From an uncultured Candidatus Berkelbacteria bacterium (GTDB taxonomy: Bacteria > Patescibacteriota > UBA1384 > 2-12-FULL-50-11): a DNA stretch of 32,759 bases. Shown piece after piece: positions 20,240 through 28,903 of this stretch. The notes under the pieces were generated by a model. The model saw nothing but the letters and a program-made list of their open reading frames with translations, searched no databases and was not told the origin of the DNA. The DNA lies in the NCBI GenBank assembly GCA_903839975.1, contig CAIMEH010000019.1, positions 1 to 32,759 on the forward strand. The letters run 5' to 3'. The position numbers and the translations under genes were made by a program. Position 1 is the stretch's first letter. Each line of letters begins with the position of its first letter.

Positions 20240-21833
20240 TATTATTTCGATTAACAATTAGTTGCCATTGTTCAAGATTACAGAATTTTGCCCAGCCCAG
20301 GAATACCCCTAAGCCACCCGCGAAGCCAATTATAGTTACCAACAGGTATCTAAATGATTCTTTGCCGATAACCATCGCTAGCGCCGGCATACCAATTTGT
20401 CTAATCATCCAAAAAACCATTATAGACATGGCGGTGCCAGCGATAATTGGCCAGAAATTATTTCTTCCAAGTTCATCTTTTATTAAATGGCCTGGCCCAA
20501 ATTTTAGACTACGCCAGAGTAGATAAGCGTTAATTGTTGAGCCGACAGAAAACGAGAGCGAAAGCCCAGCCACACCAAGGCCAGTAGTTTTAGAGAGTAG
20601 CTCTGCCAGACCCCAAGCAACTGCCAAAGAGAAAAGAGAGTAAACAGTCGGGTGGTAAGTATCGCCCCTGGCAAAGAAAGCGCGTGCCAAGATTAGAACT
20701 GCCCCTTGGAAGAACAGAGAAGCCACAAACCAGCCGAAAGTGTAGGCAGCCAAATCAACTTGAGCGTGACTAATACTGTGACCCAGGGCAATAAATAAGT
20801 TCATTATTGGCGTTCGATAAATTAACAAGAAACTGGTTACCGGCAAGAAAATAAATAATAATAATCGAATTATTTTCGTGACTAATATTTGAAATTCGGC
20901 GTGTTCATCTTTGGCAAAATGGCGAGCAAAATCTGGCAGAATTGCCACAGCCAACGAGTTGGCAAGCAACAAGACTGGTGCAGTTTGAAGATCGTCGGTT
21001 AATTGATAAATAGTAATTGAGCCGTGCGTCATACTTGAGGCAAGTCTAAAGAAAACCAATAAAAGTAATTGTGTGCTCGTTAAGGCAATAGTTCGAGGCA
21101 ACATTATTTTAACGATGTGACGAATTTTTTCGTCGTAGAACCCAAGTAGGAACTTAAATCGCCAGCCGTGACTGCGCAGGCTTGGTAGTTGAATTAAGAA
21201 GTGACCAACGGCGCCGATAATAGTTCCAATTACCAGCATTGAGATACCGTATTTCGGCACAAAAAAGGCACTAAGAATAATCGCCGAGTTGTAAATAATT
21301 GGAGCTAGGGCTGGAGCTAAAAATACTCGCTTGGCCTGAAGGGCTGAAGTGGAAATCTGGGAGATGGTAAAGAAGAGTGGACTAAGTAACATTATTCGAG
21401 TTAGCTCGGTGGTGGTTTTAATATCGGCCGCATTAAAGCCTGGGAAAAGCCGGCTCATAAATATTGGCATCACAAAGAAAAGAATAATTAGACCGACAAC
21501 AATCGCCACGGCGCCAGTACAAAGCAACATATTATATGTGCGCCAGAACTTAGTGTTGTCCTCATCGGTATCTATCTTCACTAATAACGGCAAAATTGCC
21601 GAAGATAGAGCTCCGACAATTAAAATATTGTAGAGTAAGTCGGGCAGAACAAAGGCGGCATAAAACTTATCCAGAGGAGCGATAGAACCATAAGCGATCC
21701 CAACGCGGTTAGTCATAACCATGTCGCGAAGTAGCCCAAGAATATTACTCAATAGAACAGTTACGAACAGTATCCCAAAGGCCTGTTTGAGATTGTGAGT
21801 TTTCACAAAAAGATTAGAAAGCTTCCGAAACAT
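20232..21833 (-). CDS. murJ: Lipid II flippase MurJ (MviN)
   Basis: Protein of 533 residues with about 14 predicted membrane helices throughout, the normal size for MurJ. The N-terminal segment GILFVTVLLSNILGLLRDMVMTNRVG ... DKFYAAFVLPDLLYNILIVGALSSAILPLLVK is diagnostic: the LGLxRD and ALSSA(IL)P motifs line the transport cavity. MurJ moves lipid II across the membrane for peptidoglycan synthesis, so the host makes a wall. The start lies 3 bases after the stop of the cohesin/Fn3 gene and its stop overlaps the next gene, making murJ the third cistron of a surface-protein operon, an uncommon setting. Confidence 0.95.
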   Translation of the reverse strand: MFRKLSNLFVKTHNLKQAFGILFVTVLLSNILGLLRDMVMTNRVGIAYGSIAPLDKFYAAFVLPDLLYNILIVGALSSAILPLLVKIDTDEDNTKFWRTYNMLLCTGAVAIVVGLIILFFVMPIFMSRLFPGFNAADIKTTTELTRIMLLSPLFFTISQISTSALQAKRVFLAPALAPIIYNSAIILSAFFVPKYGISMLVIGTIIGAVGHFLIQLPSLRSHGWRFKFLLGFYDEKIRHIVKIMLPRTIALTSTQLLLLVFFRLASSMTHGSITIYQLTDDLQTAPVLLLANSLAVAILPDFARHFAKDEHAEFQILVTKIIRLLLFIFLPVTSFLLIYRTPIMNLFIALGHSISHAQVDLAAYTFGWFVASLFFQGAVLILARAFFARGDTYHPTVYSLFSLAVAWGLAELLSKTTGLGVAGLSLSFSVGSTINAYLLWRSLKFGPGHLIKDELGRNNFWPIIAGTAMSIMVFWMIRQIGMPALAMVIGKESFRYLLVTIIGFAGGLGVFLGWAKFCNLEQWQLIVNRNNND

Positions 21834-21836
21834 AAG

Positions 21837-23174
21837 TTACCTCTTTTTAGTGACGAGAACGTAAGCTGATGAAAGTATTAGCAGCAAAACGATTAGCCCA
21901 ATGAATATTACCGCAAGTACCAGGGGTGAGGCAAGTATCGAACCTGAATTATTTGTCGGAGTACTGGTGGCCGTAGTTGTTGAAACTCGGTTTGGATCAA
22001 AGCTAATCTTAGTTGCTCCAATTGTTTGACCTGCCACAGCAATGTTTATGCCAATAGTTTGTGCCGTCTTAACTACTGGTGTAATAGTGGCAAAATAGAT
22101 ATCTCCCTGTTTCTGAACATCAGAAACAGTCGCCTGCCCAGAACTTACCAAGACGGTCGGCGAGGAGCCTGAGATAACCTTTCCAGTATCTTCTATTGGC
22201 ACAAAGTAAATAGTCGAAGTGTCCTTGGCCAAAGTTGGCAGGGTTTGAATCTCTGCCTTAGCAGCAACAGTCCCAGCCACAGCCATACTCTTTGTTACAA
22301 ACGAGTAGATACTACTGACTTGCTGACTGGATTTCACCGTGTCGGTAGTTGTCACCTTGTAGTAGTAGCGAGTATTTGGAGTTAGCCCAAGTAAGGTAAC
22401 TGCCGGATTTACACTTGCCAAATTAGTTTTTATTTGGCTGGCGAGATTATTTTGATCGGTACCAAAATCTACCGTTGCCATAACGCTAGTATTGGCTGTA
22501 GTCGTAATCTCGGCATCGGTCGCACCTGCTAGTGCATTAACAGATAAGACTTGACTCGCCTGGTAATCGATCGGCTTTATTGAGGAAGTTGGAAGAGTTG
22601 ATGTGCCAGTATTTGTACTTGTGCCGCTAGCACTGGCGAGAACAAAAGCACTCTGTAAACTACTGGCTGCATTATAAAGGCTAGGATTCTGAGACGAATC
22701 AACCACCATAATTTGGGTACTTCCATCAAATATAAATGACGACGAACCGGTTTTAGTAGCCTGATAATCAATCGTGCCAATTGTCGTATCGCCATTTATT
22801 TGAGCTAACGGACCAATGTCGGTACTTGGAACCAATACCCACTGGATTAATCCGTTATCGTTTGTAACTTTTTCTGACTGCCAGCCAACCGCTGCTTGGG
22901 TATCGGTAACTTTAATGATGTCCGAATATTTCAGACTTATCTCGACAGAGGCAACATAACTACTGCCGGAAATATTTGTATGCACTTGGAGACTTTGGTT
23001 AGTTAATGGCGCAATAGTGGACTGAGCTGGGCTTAGATAGATAGCTGTATTTGCCTGAGCCGCATGGAAAATTGTTCGCTGCAAAATTGCCGATCCAACC
23101 AACAATATCAACGTTACAATCGACAAGATAACAAACATTCGGCGTGGCGAGATTACTTTGTTTCTTGCGCTCAT
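21837..23174 (-). CDS. Cell-surface protein with cohesin-like and fibronectin-type domains, C-terminal anchor
   Basis: Protein of 445 residues. An N-terminal hydrophobic segment (about 14-33) precedes a cohesin-like beta domain (about 42-175: IYLSPAQSTIAPLTNQSLQVHTN ... VASVEISLKYSDIIKVTD ... IGTIDYQATKTGSSSFIF). A fibronectin-type segment follows (about 205-300, ending LTPNTRYYYKVTTTDT), then a further beta-rich part, a Ser/Thr linker and a membrane helix (about 415-440) closed by KKR. This is the layout of a membrane-tethered cohesin scaffold; cohesins bind dockerins tightly. Its ATG overlaps the stop of the dockerin gene by 4 bases (ATGA), so scaffold and partner are made together. Cohesin call is by pattern, not alignment. 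Confidence 0.75.
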   Translation of the reverse strand: MSARNKVISPRRMFVILSIVTLILLVGSAILQRTIFHAAQANTAIYLSPAQSTIAPLTNQSLQVHTNISGSSYVASVEISLKYSDIIKVTDTQAAVGWQSEKVTNDNGLIQWVLVPSTDIGPLAQINGDTTIGTIDYQATKTGSSSFIFDGSTQIMVVDSSQNPSLYNAASSLQSAFVLASASGTSTNTGTSTLPTSSIKPIDYQASQVLSVNALAGATDAEITTTANTSVMATVDFGTDQNNLASQIKTNLASVNPAVTLLGLTPNTRYYYKVTTTDTVKSSQQVSSIYSFVTKSMAVAGTVAAKAEIQTLPTLAKDTSTIYFVPIEDTGKVISGSSPTVLVSSGQATVSDVQKQGDIYFATITPVVKTAQTIGINIAVAGQTIGATKISFDPNRVSTTTATSTPTNNSGSILASPLVLAVIFIGLIVLLLILSSAYVLVTKKR

Positions 23175-23743
23175 GTGCTCGTACCTCCGATTTTTGGTGT
23201 CGTTCCTTGATGTAACCTAACCAAAGCCAGGTCCGCAGCTGTGACGGTACCGTCGCTGTCAACGTCCATAGCTTTGTTAGTGGTAAATAAATTATCAGCT
23301 ACCGCCTTTTCGTCTTTTTCGTCAATAATGCCATTATTATCAACGTCGCCAAGCTGCGGAGTTAAGGTAGCTTGGCTTGTTAGCTTCAAGTCGCCAACTG
23401 GCAAATTTATTGGCAAGGCAGTAGGTAGCGTAATAACGATATTTGTACCAGTGTTAAAGAAACTAGCTAAGTTGCTAAGATCAAGTTGGCGACAGTTAAT
23501 TACTGTCATCTCCTCATTGAATTGGTCGGCTACTTTAACGTTGGCGGTTTTGGGGCAATAAGATACCGGTAGATCGGAAAAAGTTACTAAAGTATTATTT
23601 GATTTATTTGTAGAGCTAGCCCCGAAAAGTGTTACTTGTAGCAACCAGGAAAGAGCGGCAATTACCACAACAATAATTAGGCCAATAACGATCCCCAGAG
23701 TTCGAGTTCTGCCCCTAATCTGATCGATCTCCTCCTTATGCAT
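23171..23743 (-). CDS. Membrane-anchored dockerin type I protein
   Basis: Protein of 190 residues. A membrane helix near the N-terminus (about 16-36) is followed by an extracellular segment (about 45-125, with two Cys) and a C-terminal dockerin: GDVDNNGIIDEKD and DVDSDGTVTAAD. Both have Asp/Asn at loop positions 1, 3, 5 and 12 as in calcium-binding dockerin repeats; position 9 is Asp in the first loop and Thr in the second. Dockerins bind cohesins in a calcium-dependent way. It is first in the operon dockerin, cohesin/Fn3, murJ, small membrane protein. Unlike cellulosomal dockerins it is tethered to the membrane and carries no enzyme. Confidence 0.88.
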   Translation of the reverse strand: MHKEEIDQIRGRTRTLGIVIGLIIVVVIAALSWLLQVTLFGASSTNKSNNTLVTFSDLPVSYCPKTANVKVADQFNEEMTVINCRQLDLSNLASFFNTGTNIVITLPTALPINLPVGDLKLTSQATLTPQLGDVDNNGIIDEKDEKAVADNLFTTNKAMDVDSDGTVTAADLALVRLHQGTTPKIGGTST

Positions 23744-23798
23744 ACTAGTTCAAGCCTACCACAACAGGAGAAAACATGCGAAGCGTTCAATACTTAGC

Positions 23799-23804
23799 TA
23801 GTAT
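23799..23804 (+). promoter_or_regulatory. -10 box TAGTAT of the DUF2207 gene, leaderless arrangement
   Basis: TAGTAT ends 6 bases before ATG 23811, in the 67-base gap between the two divergent surface operons. No ribosome binding site is seen. Confidence 0.4.
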
Positions 23805-23810
23805 ATAGGT

Positions 23811-25391
23811 ATGCGTAAACTTCTACTTGGAGCCTTAATTATTACCAGTTCATTGTTTTTCTCGACAAAATCATTGGCCGCCGGCGCCGAGACAGCGATA
23901 TCTGACCTTAGTGTTTCCGCCCAGCTCCAAACTGACGGCAGTGCCGATGTCAAAGAGACCTTAACTCTGGCCAGTCCGTCGACACTTAACTGGACCATAT
24001 ACACAAACTACCGCAATCTTTCCGTCCAAGCCGATGGCGCTACTGCCAAAGCAACAAAACAAAACACCGGTGGCACAACCGTGCTTACCAGCGACCAAAC
24101 AGCCCAGGTCTGGGTAATTAACTTTCAGGCCACAAATATTCTTATTCGTCACAACGACCGGGATCAATTCTACTTCAAGCTCTTTGAGAATACCGGACGA
24201 CAAATATATAACATCAGCTCCTCTTTTGCGCTGCCAGGTACCGTCGGCAGTAACGATCTAAGTGGCAACGCCTACGCAATTGACGGTGTTCTTGATAACA
24301 CAACATCAAAACCTACAAACAATAGCCTCCTTTTCACTAGCTCGTTTGCCAGCAATCAATCGATCTACACCCTCAGTGCCAGCTGGCCAAATAGTGTCTT
24401 AAATCTAAACTGGCTGACAGATTTCCGGCTCTCATTATTAAATTTAAATTTAATCCCATGGATGGTTGTTGGCCTAATTCTGCCACTTATCGCCCTGTTT
24501 GTTTTATGGGATTTAATTAGAAAACATCGCCGCAACGAGCGACCGGTTAAGACGATTCTGCGTGAGCCGTCTAGCTATTTACCACCAATTCTGGTTGGCG
24601 TACTAGTCAACAAGAAAGTCCACCCTAACGAGATCGTCTCCTTAATCGTAGACTTATGTCAGCGCGGCTACCTTGTTATCGTTAAAAAGAACGATAACTA
24701 CACCCTAAGCTTGCGTAAAGCCCCTGACGACAATCTTCAGAATTGGGAGAAGGAGATACTGCTTCAGCTTTTTCCTGAGACTAAAAAACTTTCGGATAAA
24801 CAGGCAAAAACTATGGGCAATGATATATTGTTTAGCCCCACCGTCCGAGATGCTTTCGATAAAATCTACTCTGTTGTGACCCAGATGAAGTTTTTTACCG
24901 AGAACCCTCATATCACCCGCATTAAATATAAGCTTTTCGGTTTGGCTTTCTACTTTATAGGAGCGATCGGACTAATCTGGGTAGCCGTTGCCGGGTTACC
25001 CGCCTATCTACTCTTCCCGTTCATCGCTTTGTTGGTTGTTGCTTACTTCATTATCAAATTATCACCAAAGCTAGTTAAATACAGTCTTGTAGGTTTCGCT
25101 AAAAGAGAGGAGTGGCTATCTTTCCGCAACTCTCTTACCTCAAACGAGAGATTTGGTGTGAATGAATCGCAGAACCATGTTTTTGAGAAGATATTGCCTT
25201 ACGCTATCGCCCTTAACTGCACCGAGCAATGGGCCAAGAGGTTCGACTCAGCCAGCATCACCATGGCTAGACCAGACTGGCTAATCACTTACGAGGATAG
25301 TAGCGCCTTAGATCTAACCAAAGAGTTAACTGATTTTACTGGAAAAATCTCCGAATCGTTGACGTCACTTCGTGGCCCGATGGTTAGCTGA
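23811..25391 (+). CDS. DUF2207 family membrane protein
   Basis: Protein of 526 residues. Signal peptide (1-23, KLLLGALIITSSLFFSTKSLAA), an extracellular beta-rich domain (about 27-205) typical of DUF2207, a membrane helix (about 217-238), a cytoplasmic segment (PVKTILREPSSYLPPILVGVLVNKKVHPNEIVSLIVDLCQRGYL, a winged-helix-like stretch typical of the family), two more helices (about 373-415) and a cytoplasmic C-terminus. The biochemical role of the family is unknown. It heads the rightward operon with the propeller-dockerin and second cohesin-like genes, diverging from the first dockerin gene. Confidence 0.88.
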   Translation: MRKLLLGALIITSSLFFSTKSLAAGAETAISDLSVSAQLQTDGSADVKETLTLASPSTLNWTIYTNYRNLSVQADGATAKATKQNTGGTTVLTSDQTAQVWVINFQATNILIRHNDRDQFYFKLFENTGRQIYNISSSFALPGTVGSNDLSGNAYAIDGVLDNTTSKPTNNSLLFTSSFASNQSIYTLSASWPNSVLNLNWLTDFRLSLLNLNLIPWMVVGLILPLIALFVLWDLIRKHRRNERPVKTILREPSSYLPPILVGVLVNKKVHPNEIVSLIVDLCQRGYLVIVKKNDNYTLSLRKAPDDNLQNWEKEILLQLFPETKKLSDKQAKTMGNDILFSPTVRDAFDKIYSVVTQMKFFTENPHITRIKYKLFGLAFYFIGAIGLIWVAVAGLPAYLLFPFIALLVVAYFIIKLSPKLVKYSLVGFAKREEWLSFRNSLTSNERFGVNESQNHVFEKILPYAIALNCTEQWAKRFDSASITMARPDWLITYEDSSALDLTKELTDFTGKISESLTSLRGPMVS

Positions 25392-25441
25392 GTAGACTGC
25401 TTGAAATAACCAGAAAATGATTCTAGTGTAGTTATAGAAGG

Positions 25442-27262
25442 ATGAGGGGGATAAAAATTTCACGGCGACAATCATTATGGTTAGTATTATTCGCAGTACT
25501 TGTAGTTGCTGGCGTTATTACATATTTTGTCTGGCCTTCATTACATGCTAGTACTGTTATGACCACTCCACTCTCGGCTCACATCCTACCTGATGGTTGC
25601 GGCAGTAACGGTGGGGTAGTAACCGGGCCAGATAATAACATTTGGTACACCGATACCGTTTGTAACAAGATTGGCAAGATTACTCCAGCCGGGGCGGTAA
25701 CCGAATATTCAATCCCAACTAGTGCTTCCGACCCAAGGGAGATTACTGTTGGTCCAGATGGCAATATGTGGTTTACAGAGTATCTCAAGAGTCAGATAGG
25801 AAAAATAACCAAAGAAGGATTAATTACCGAGTACCCAATAACTTCTTCCGCCAACGCCATGCCACAAGGCATAACAGCTGGTCCAGACGGCAATGTTTGG
25901 TTTACTGAATACGTTGGTGAGGTCGCCAAGATTACCAGAGATGGCGTAATAACTGAATATGCTGCCCAATCCGGCTCAGGACCGATAAGTATTACAACCG
26001 GTTCAGATGGCAACATCTGGTTTGCTGAGTACACCGCCGGCAAGATTATCGCAATAACCCCGGATGGTAAATCAAAAGGGCTATTCACTATACCAACCGC
26101 CAACTCGTTTCCAACAAGTATAATTTCTGGGCCCGATGGCAACATTTGGTTTACCGAAAGCGGTGGTGGCAAGATTGGAAAGATAACTATTAATAATGGC
26201 GTTCCGTCACTTACCGAGTACCCTCCCGGAACACTAAAAACCAGTTATAGCCCGTATCGACTTACTAGCGGACCAGATAATAAAGTTTGGTTCACGGAGA
26301 CAAATGGCTACTTGGGCTACGTACTAATGGATGGCACCGTCAACGAGTTTCCTCAGAGCATCGGCACGTTACCAACAAGAATGCCAACGCTACCGTTAAG
26401 AGACCCTATTAACATAGCCACTGGACCAGACGGTAATATGTGGTTCAGTACAGCCTACTCTTCAACTCTGGCTTTCACTGGTAAGCAGTACAACTATATC
26501 GGTATAGTTCCACTTGTCTCTACGCCAGTAGTCTCTTCCGTAACATTCTCGCCAGCTTCAGGAATGCTAACAATTGGCCAAACACTGACGTTAACTATTC
26601 ATACCGATGGTTATAACTACACCGGCAAGAATATAACCATAAACGGTAAAGACGTTACGGCAAGCTTTAAGCATCTGACAGGTAACGACTACTCAGTAAC
26701 TTACACTGTTGCCGCCGGCGATAACGACGTTACTGGCCCAGCAGGCATTCCAGTAAGTGTAGTTCTAAATAGCCTCTCGAACATATCAAACGCGCCATAC
26801 GCCCCAATTCTCAAGATATCCGACACTCCATCTATCGATGCCAGCGCCCCAACAATCAGTGCCGGGGCCGACAAAACAATCTATCAGAACGGTAAAACGG
26901 TGCTAAACGGTACGGCAAGTGGCCAGGCTTCTCTAACTTGGTCATCAGATAGCTCGGTAAAGTTTACTTACTCTACCGACTCCACTCCCACTCCAACCCC
27001 TACAGTCACAACCGATACAGTTGGTGTCCACATAATTACTTTGACTGCCGTTGATGCTAATGGAAACACTGCCACCGACACCACCTCATTAAACGTCTAC
27101 AAGCATGGCGACATTAACAACGACGGCAACGTCGATGAAAATGATTTCACGTTACTGCTTTTCAACTGGGGCACTCCAACAAATCCGATGGCCGATCTTG
27201 ATGGAGATGGAGTAGTCGATGATAACGACTTCACGGTACTTCTATTTTGGTGGGGTAAATAA
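25442..27262 (+). CDS. Vgb-like beta-propeller protein with PKD-like domain and C-terminal dockerin
   Basis: Protein of 606 residues. An N-terminal membrane helix (about 10-30) is followed by a seven-bladed propeller of the streptogramin-lyase (Vgb) type (about 45-355), each blade marked by a GPDGN-x-WFTE-like turn and KIGKIT-like strand. I see no His inside the blades, so the Vgb catalytic His is missing and lyase activity is unlikely. A beta domain (about 360-460), a PKD-like Ig domain (about 465-550) and a dockerin follow: GDINNDGNVDEND and DLDGDGVVDDND with every calcium ligand. The dockerin should dock this propeller onto a cohesin. Substrate unknown. Confidence 0.88.
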   Translation: MRGIKISRRQSLWLVLFAVLVVAGVITYFVWPSLHASTVMTTPLSAHILPDGCGSNGGVVTGPDNNIWYTDTVCNKIGKITPAGAVTEYSIPTSASDPREITVGPDGNMWFTEYLKSQIGKITKEGLITEYPITSSANAMPQGITAGPDGNVWFTEYVGEVAKITRDGVITEYAAQSGSGPISITTGSDGNIWFAEYTAGKIIAITPDGKSKGLFTIPTANSFPTSIISGPDGNIWFTESGGGKIGKITINNGVPSLTEYPPGTLKTSYSPYRLTSGPDNKVWFTETNGYLGYVLMDGTVNEFPQSIGTLPTRMPTLPLRDPINIATGPDGNMWFSTAYSSTLAFTGKQYNYIGIVPLVSTPVVSSVTFSPASGMLTIGQTLTLTIHTDGYNYTGKNITINGKDVTASFKHLTGNDYSVTYTVAAGDNDVTGPAGIPVSVVLNSLSNISNAPYAPILKISDTPSIDASAPTISAGADKTIYQNGKTVLNGTASGQASLTWSSDSSVKFTYSTDSTPTPTPTVTTDTVGVHIITLTAVDANGNTATDTTSLNVYKHGDINNDGNVDENDFTLLLFNWGTPTNPMADLDGDGVVDDNDFTVLLFWWGK

Positions 27263-27293
27263 TGAATACTTTAAATATTAATCGGGGGACAGC

Positions 27294-28343
27294 ATGAAAA
27301 GAATCACTGGAAAAATAGTTTCAATTTTACTGGGAGTAGCAGCTATTGCTCTTCTGGGTATTACTCCAGCTGCCGCCTCAGCAACAGCCACCATCTCTGC
27401 CTCACCAGCCAGTGGAAGCAAAACAGTCGGTACCAGTTTCAATATCGCTATCGTTGTTGACGGTGGCGGCCAAAGCTTTACTTCCTTTAGCGCTACTGTC
27501 TCCACTACCAACCTTACTGTCCTATCGCTGACAAAGGGTTCAAGCGTTACTCAATGGATAACCCAACCGAAACTTGAGTCGGGAGTTGCTTCGCTAAGCT
27601 TTTCTGGAGCCGTTTCTGGATCGGCAACGAGCGTGACTGTTTATACTCTATCCGTACAAGGAACTAGTACCGGCGCAGCCGCTATCACTATAAGCAACGG
27701 TTCAGTTAAGACAACGGACGGCTACACTGTTACCAACATCTTCTCTTCATCAACAAGTGGTAGTTACACTATTGCCGCTGCAGCCACGACCCCAGCTCCG
27801 ACAACCACACCAAAAACTACTACACCAAAGACAACCACAACTCCCCCAAAAACAACAACTACACCAACACCAACTACAACCACTCCAACCGTAACCACTC
27901 CTGCCCCAGTAGTACCGACAACTACTACAGTAGTCGCCAAGATAACTCTGCCAGACGGCACTGCAGCTGTTGGCGCCACAGTAAGCTTGTCGTCAATTAC
28001 TGGTACAAAAACTACTGATAGCGAAGGGCTTGCGCTCTTTAGTAGTGTTGCCCCAGGAACATACACTCTAAGCGCTAGCACTCCTGACTACTTCGGCAGT
28101 AAAGACATAACAATTACTATCGACAGTGCCGTAAATAGTGTGGCTCTCGAACTTGCAAAAAAGCCTATCAGCAAAACTGTTCTTTATGAGATCGGTGGCG
28201 GAGTCGCTGCATTACTAGCAATAATTATCTTCATAATCGTGATAGTAAGAATTACCCGAATAGGCAAGAATGAGCCGGAGCAAACAAACAATATTCATAC
28301 ACCGGTTCCGCCAAGTATTTTGCCGCCAAGCCAAGGCGTCTAG
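27294..28343 (+). CDS. Cell-surface protein with cohesin-like domain, Thr/Pro stalk and C-terminal anchor
   Basis: Protein of 349 residues. Signal peptide (about 1-27), then a cohesin-like domain (about 30-160: ATISASPASGSKTVGTSFNIAIVV ... NLTVLSLTKGS ... VTVYTLSVQGTSTGAAAITISNGSVKT). A stalk of Thr/Pro repeats (about 165-212) is followed by a carboxypeptidase-regulatory-like beta sandwich (about 215-288: LPDGTAAVGATVSL ... TTDSEGLALFSSVAPGTYTLSAS), a membrane helix (about 297-320) and a short cytoplasmic tail. GGGGGA upstream is the ribosome binding site. It lies 31 bases after the propeller-dockerin gene, a natural partner for it. Its stop abuts the stop of the convergent lepB without a gap. 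Confidence 0.78.
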   Translation: MKRITGKIVSILLGVAAIALLGITPAAASATATISASPASGSKTVGTSFNIAIVVDGGGQSFTSFSATVSTTNLTVLSLTKGSSVTQWITQPKLESGVASLSFSGAVSGSATSVTVYTLSVQGTSTGAAAITISNGSVKTTDGYTVTNIFSSSTSGSYTIAAAATTPAPTTTPKTTTPKTTTTPPKTTTTPTPTTTTPTVTTPAPVVPTTTTVVAKITLPDGTAAVGATVSLSSITGTKTTDSEGLALFSSVAPGTYTLSASTPDYFGSKDITITIDSAVNSVALELAKKPISKTVLYEIGGGVAALLAIIIFIIVIVRITRIGKNEPEQTNNIHTPVPPSILPPSQGV

Positions 28344-28868
28344 CTATATCTGAGAGCTACTCGGTAGTTTAATTATCTTAAAGTCTACTCGACCAATAAT
28401 AAATGATGCCGGTACTGGTCCCCAGGAACGCGAATCGGAGCTAACTACTCTATTATCGCCCATGGCAAAATATTCGTCCGACTGAAGAGTCCGATCAGTA
28501 TCTGGTGTGGTCAATATTCCAGGCTGTAAATAAGATTCGTTTAATGTCTTACCGTTTATCAAAACAGTGCCGTCTTTTATCACGACATGCTCACCAGGCA
28601 AGCCAATAATTCTCTTGATAAATCGCTTCTGGATCTCGCCTGGGAAATACATAGCAATGGCATCACCACGTTCTGGCGTATGAGTGATATACGCAACCTT
28701 GTCGATTAAATACACCTGACCATCGACGTAGTTAGGAAACATACTAGTGCCACGAACAATTAAAATCGAGTAGAAGAAATAGTTTATTATCAAACCAAGA
28801 ATTAGCAAAACCAGAGCGGCTTTAGTAAAATCGTAGGTCCAACCAGTCAGCCAGAAAAGCTTTTCCAA
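28344..28868 (-). CDS. lepB: Signal peptidase I
   Basis: Protein of 174 residues. One N-terminal membrane helix (about 15-38) precedes the catalytic domain. GTSMFPN (40-46) holds nucleophile Ser42, and KRFIKRIIGLPGE (81-93) holds the general base Lys85. YFAMGDNRVVSSDSRSWGPVP is the conserved box E. It removes signal peptides from exported proteins, including probably the surface proteins encoded beside it. It is downstream of ftsH on the same strand with a 35-base gap. Confidence 0.96.
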   Translation of the reverse strand: MEKLFWLTGWTYDFTKAALVLLILGLIINYFFYSILIVRGTSMFPNYVDGQVYLIDKVAYITHTPERGDAIAMYFPGEIQKRFIKRIIGLPGEHVVIKDGTVLINGKTLNESYLQPGILTTPDTDRTLQSDEYFAMGDNRVVSSDSRSWGPVPASFIIGRVDFKIIKLPSSSQI

Positions 28869-28903
28869 GTTTTTGTTTTCGATTGTCCCTCCTCGAACGG
28901 ACT

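Noticed and set aside
25792-26172. Minus-strand ORF with repeating SVNQMLPSGP pattern
   Set aside because: The repetition mirrors the propeller blades encoded on the plus strand.
27764-28081. Minus-strand 105-residue Val/Gly-rich ORF
   Set aside because: It is the complement of the Thr/Pro stalk of the cohesin-like protein; its low-complexity sequence has no independent start signal.
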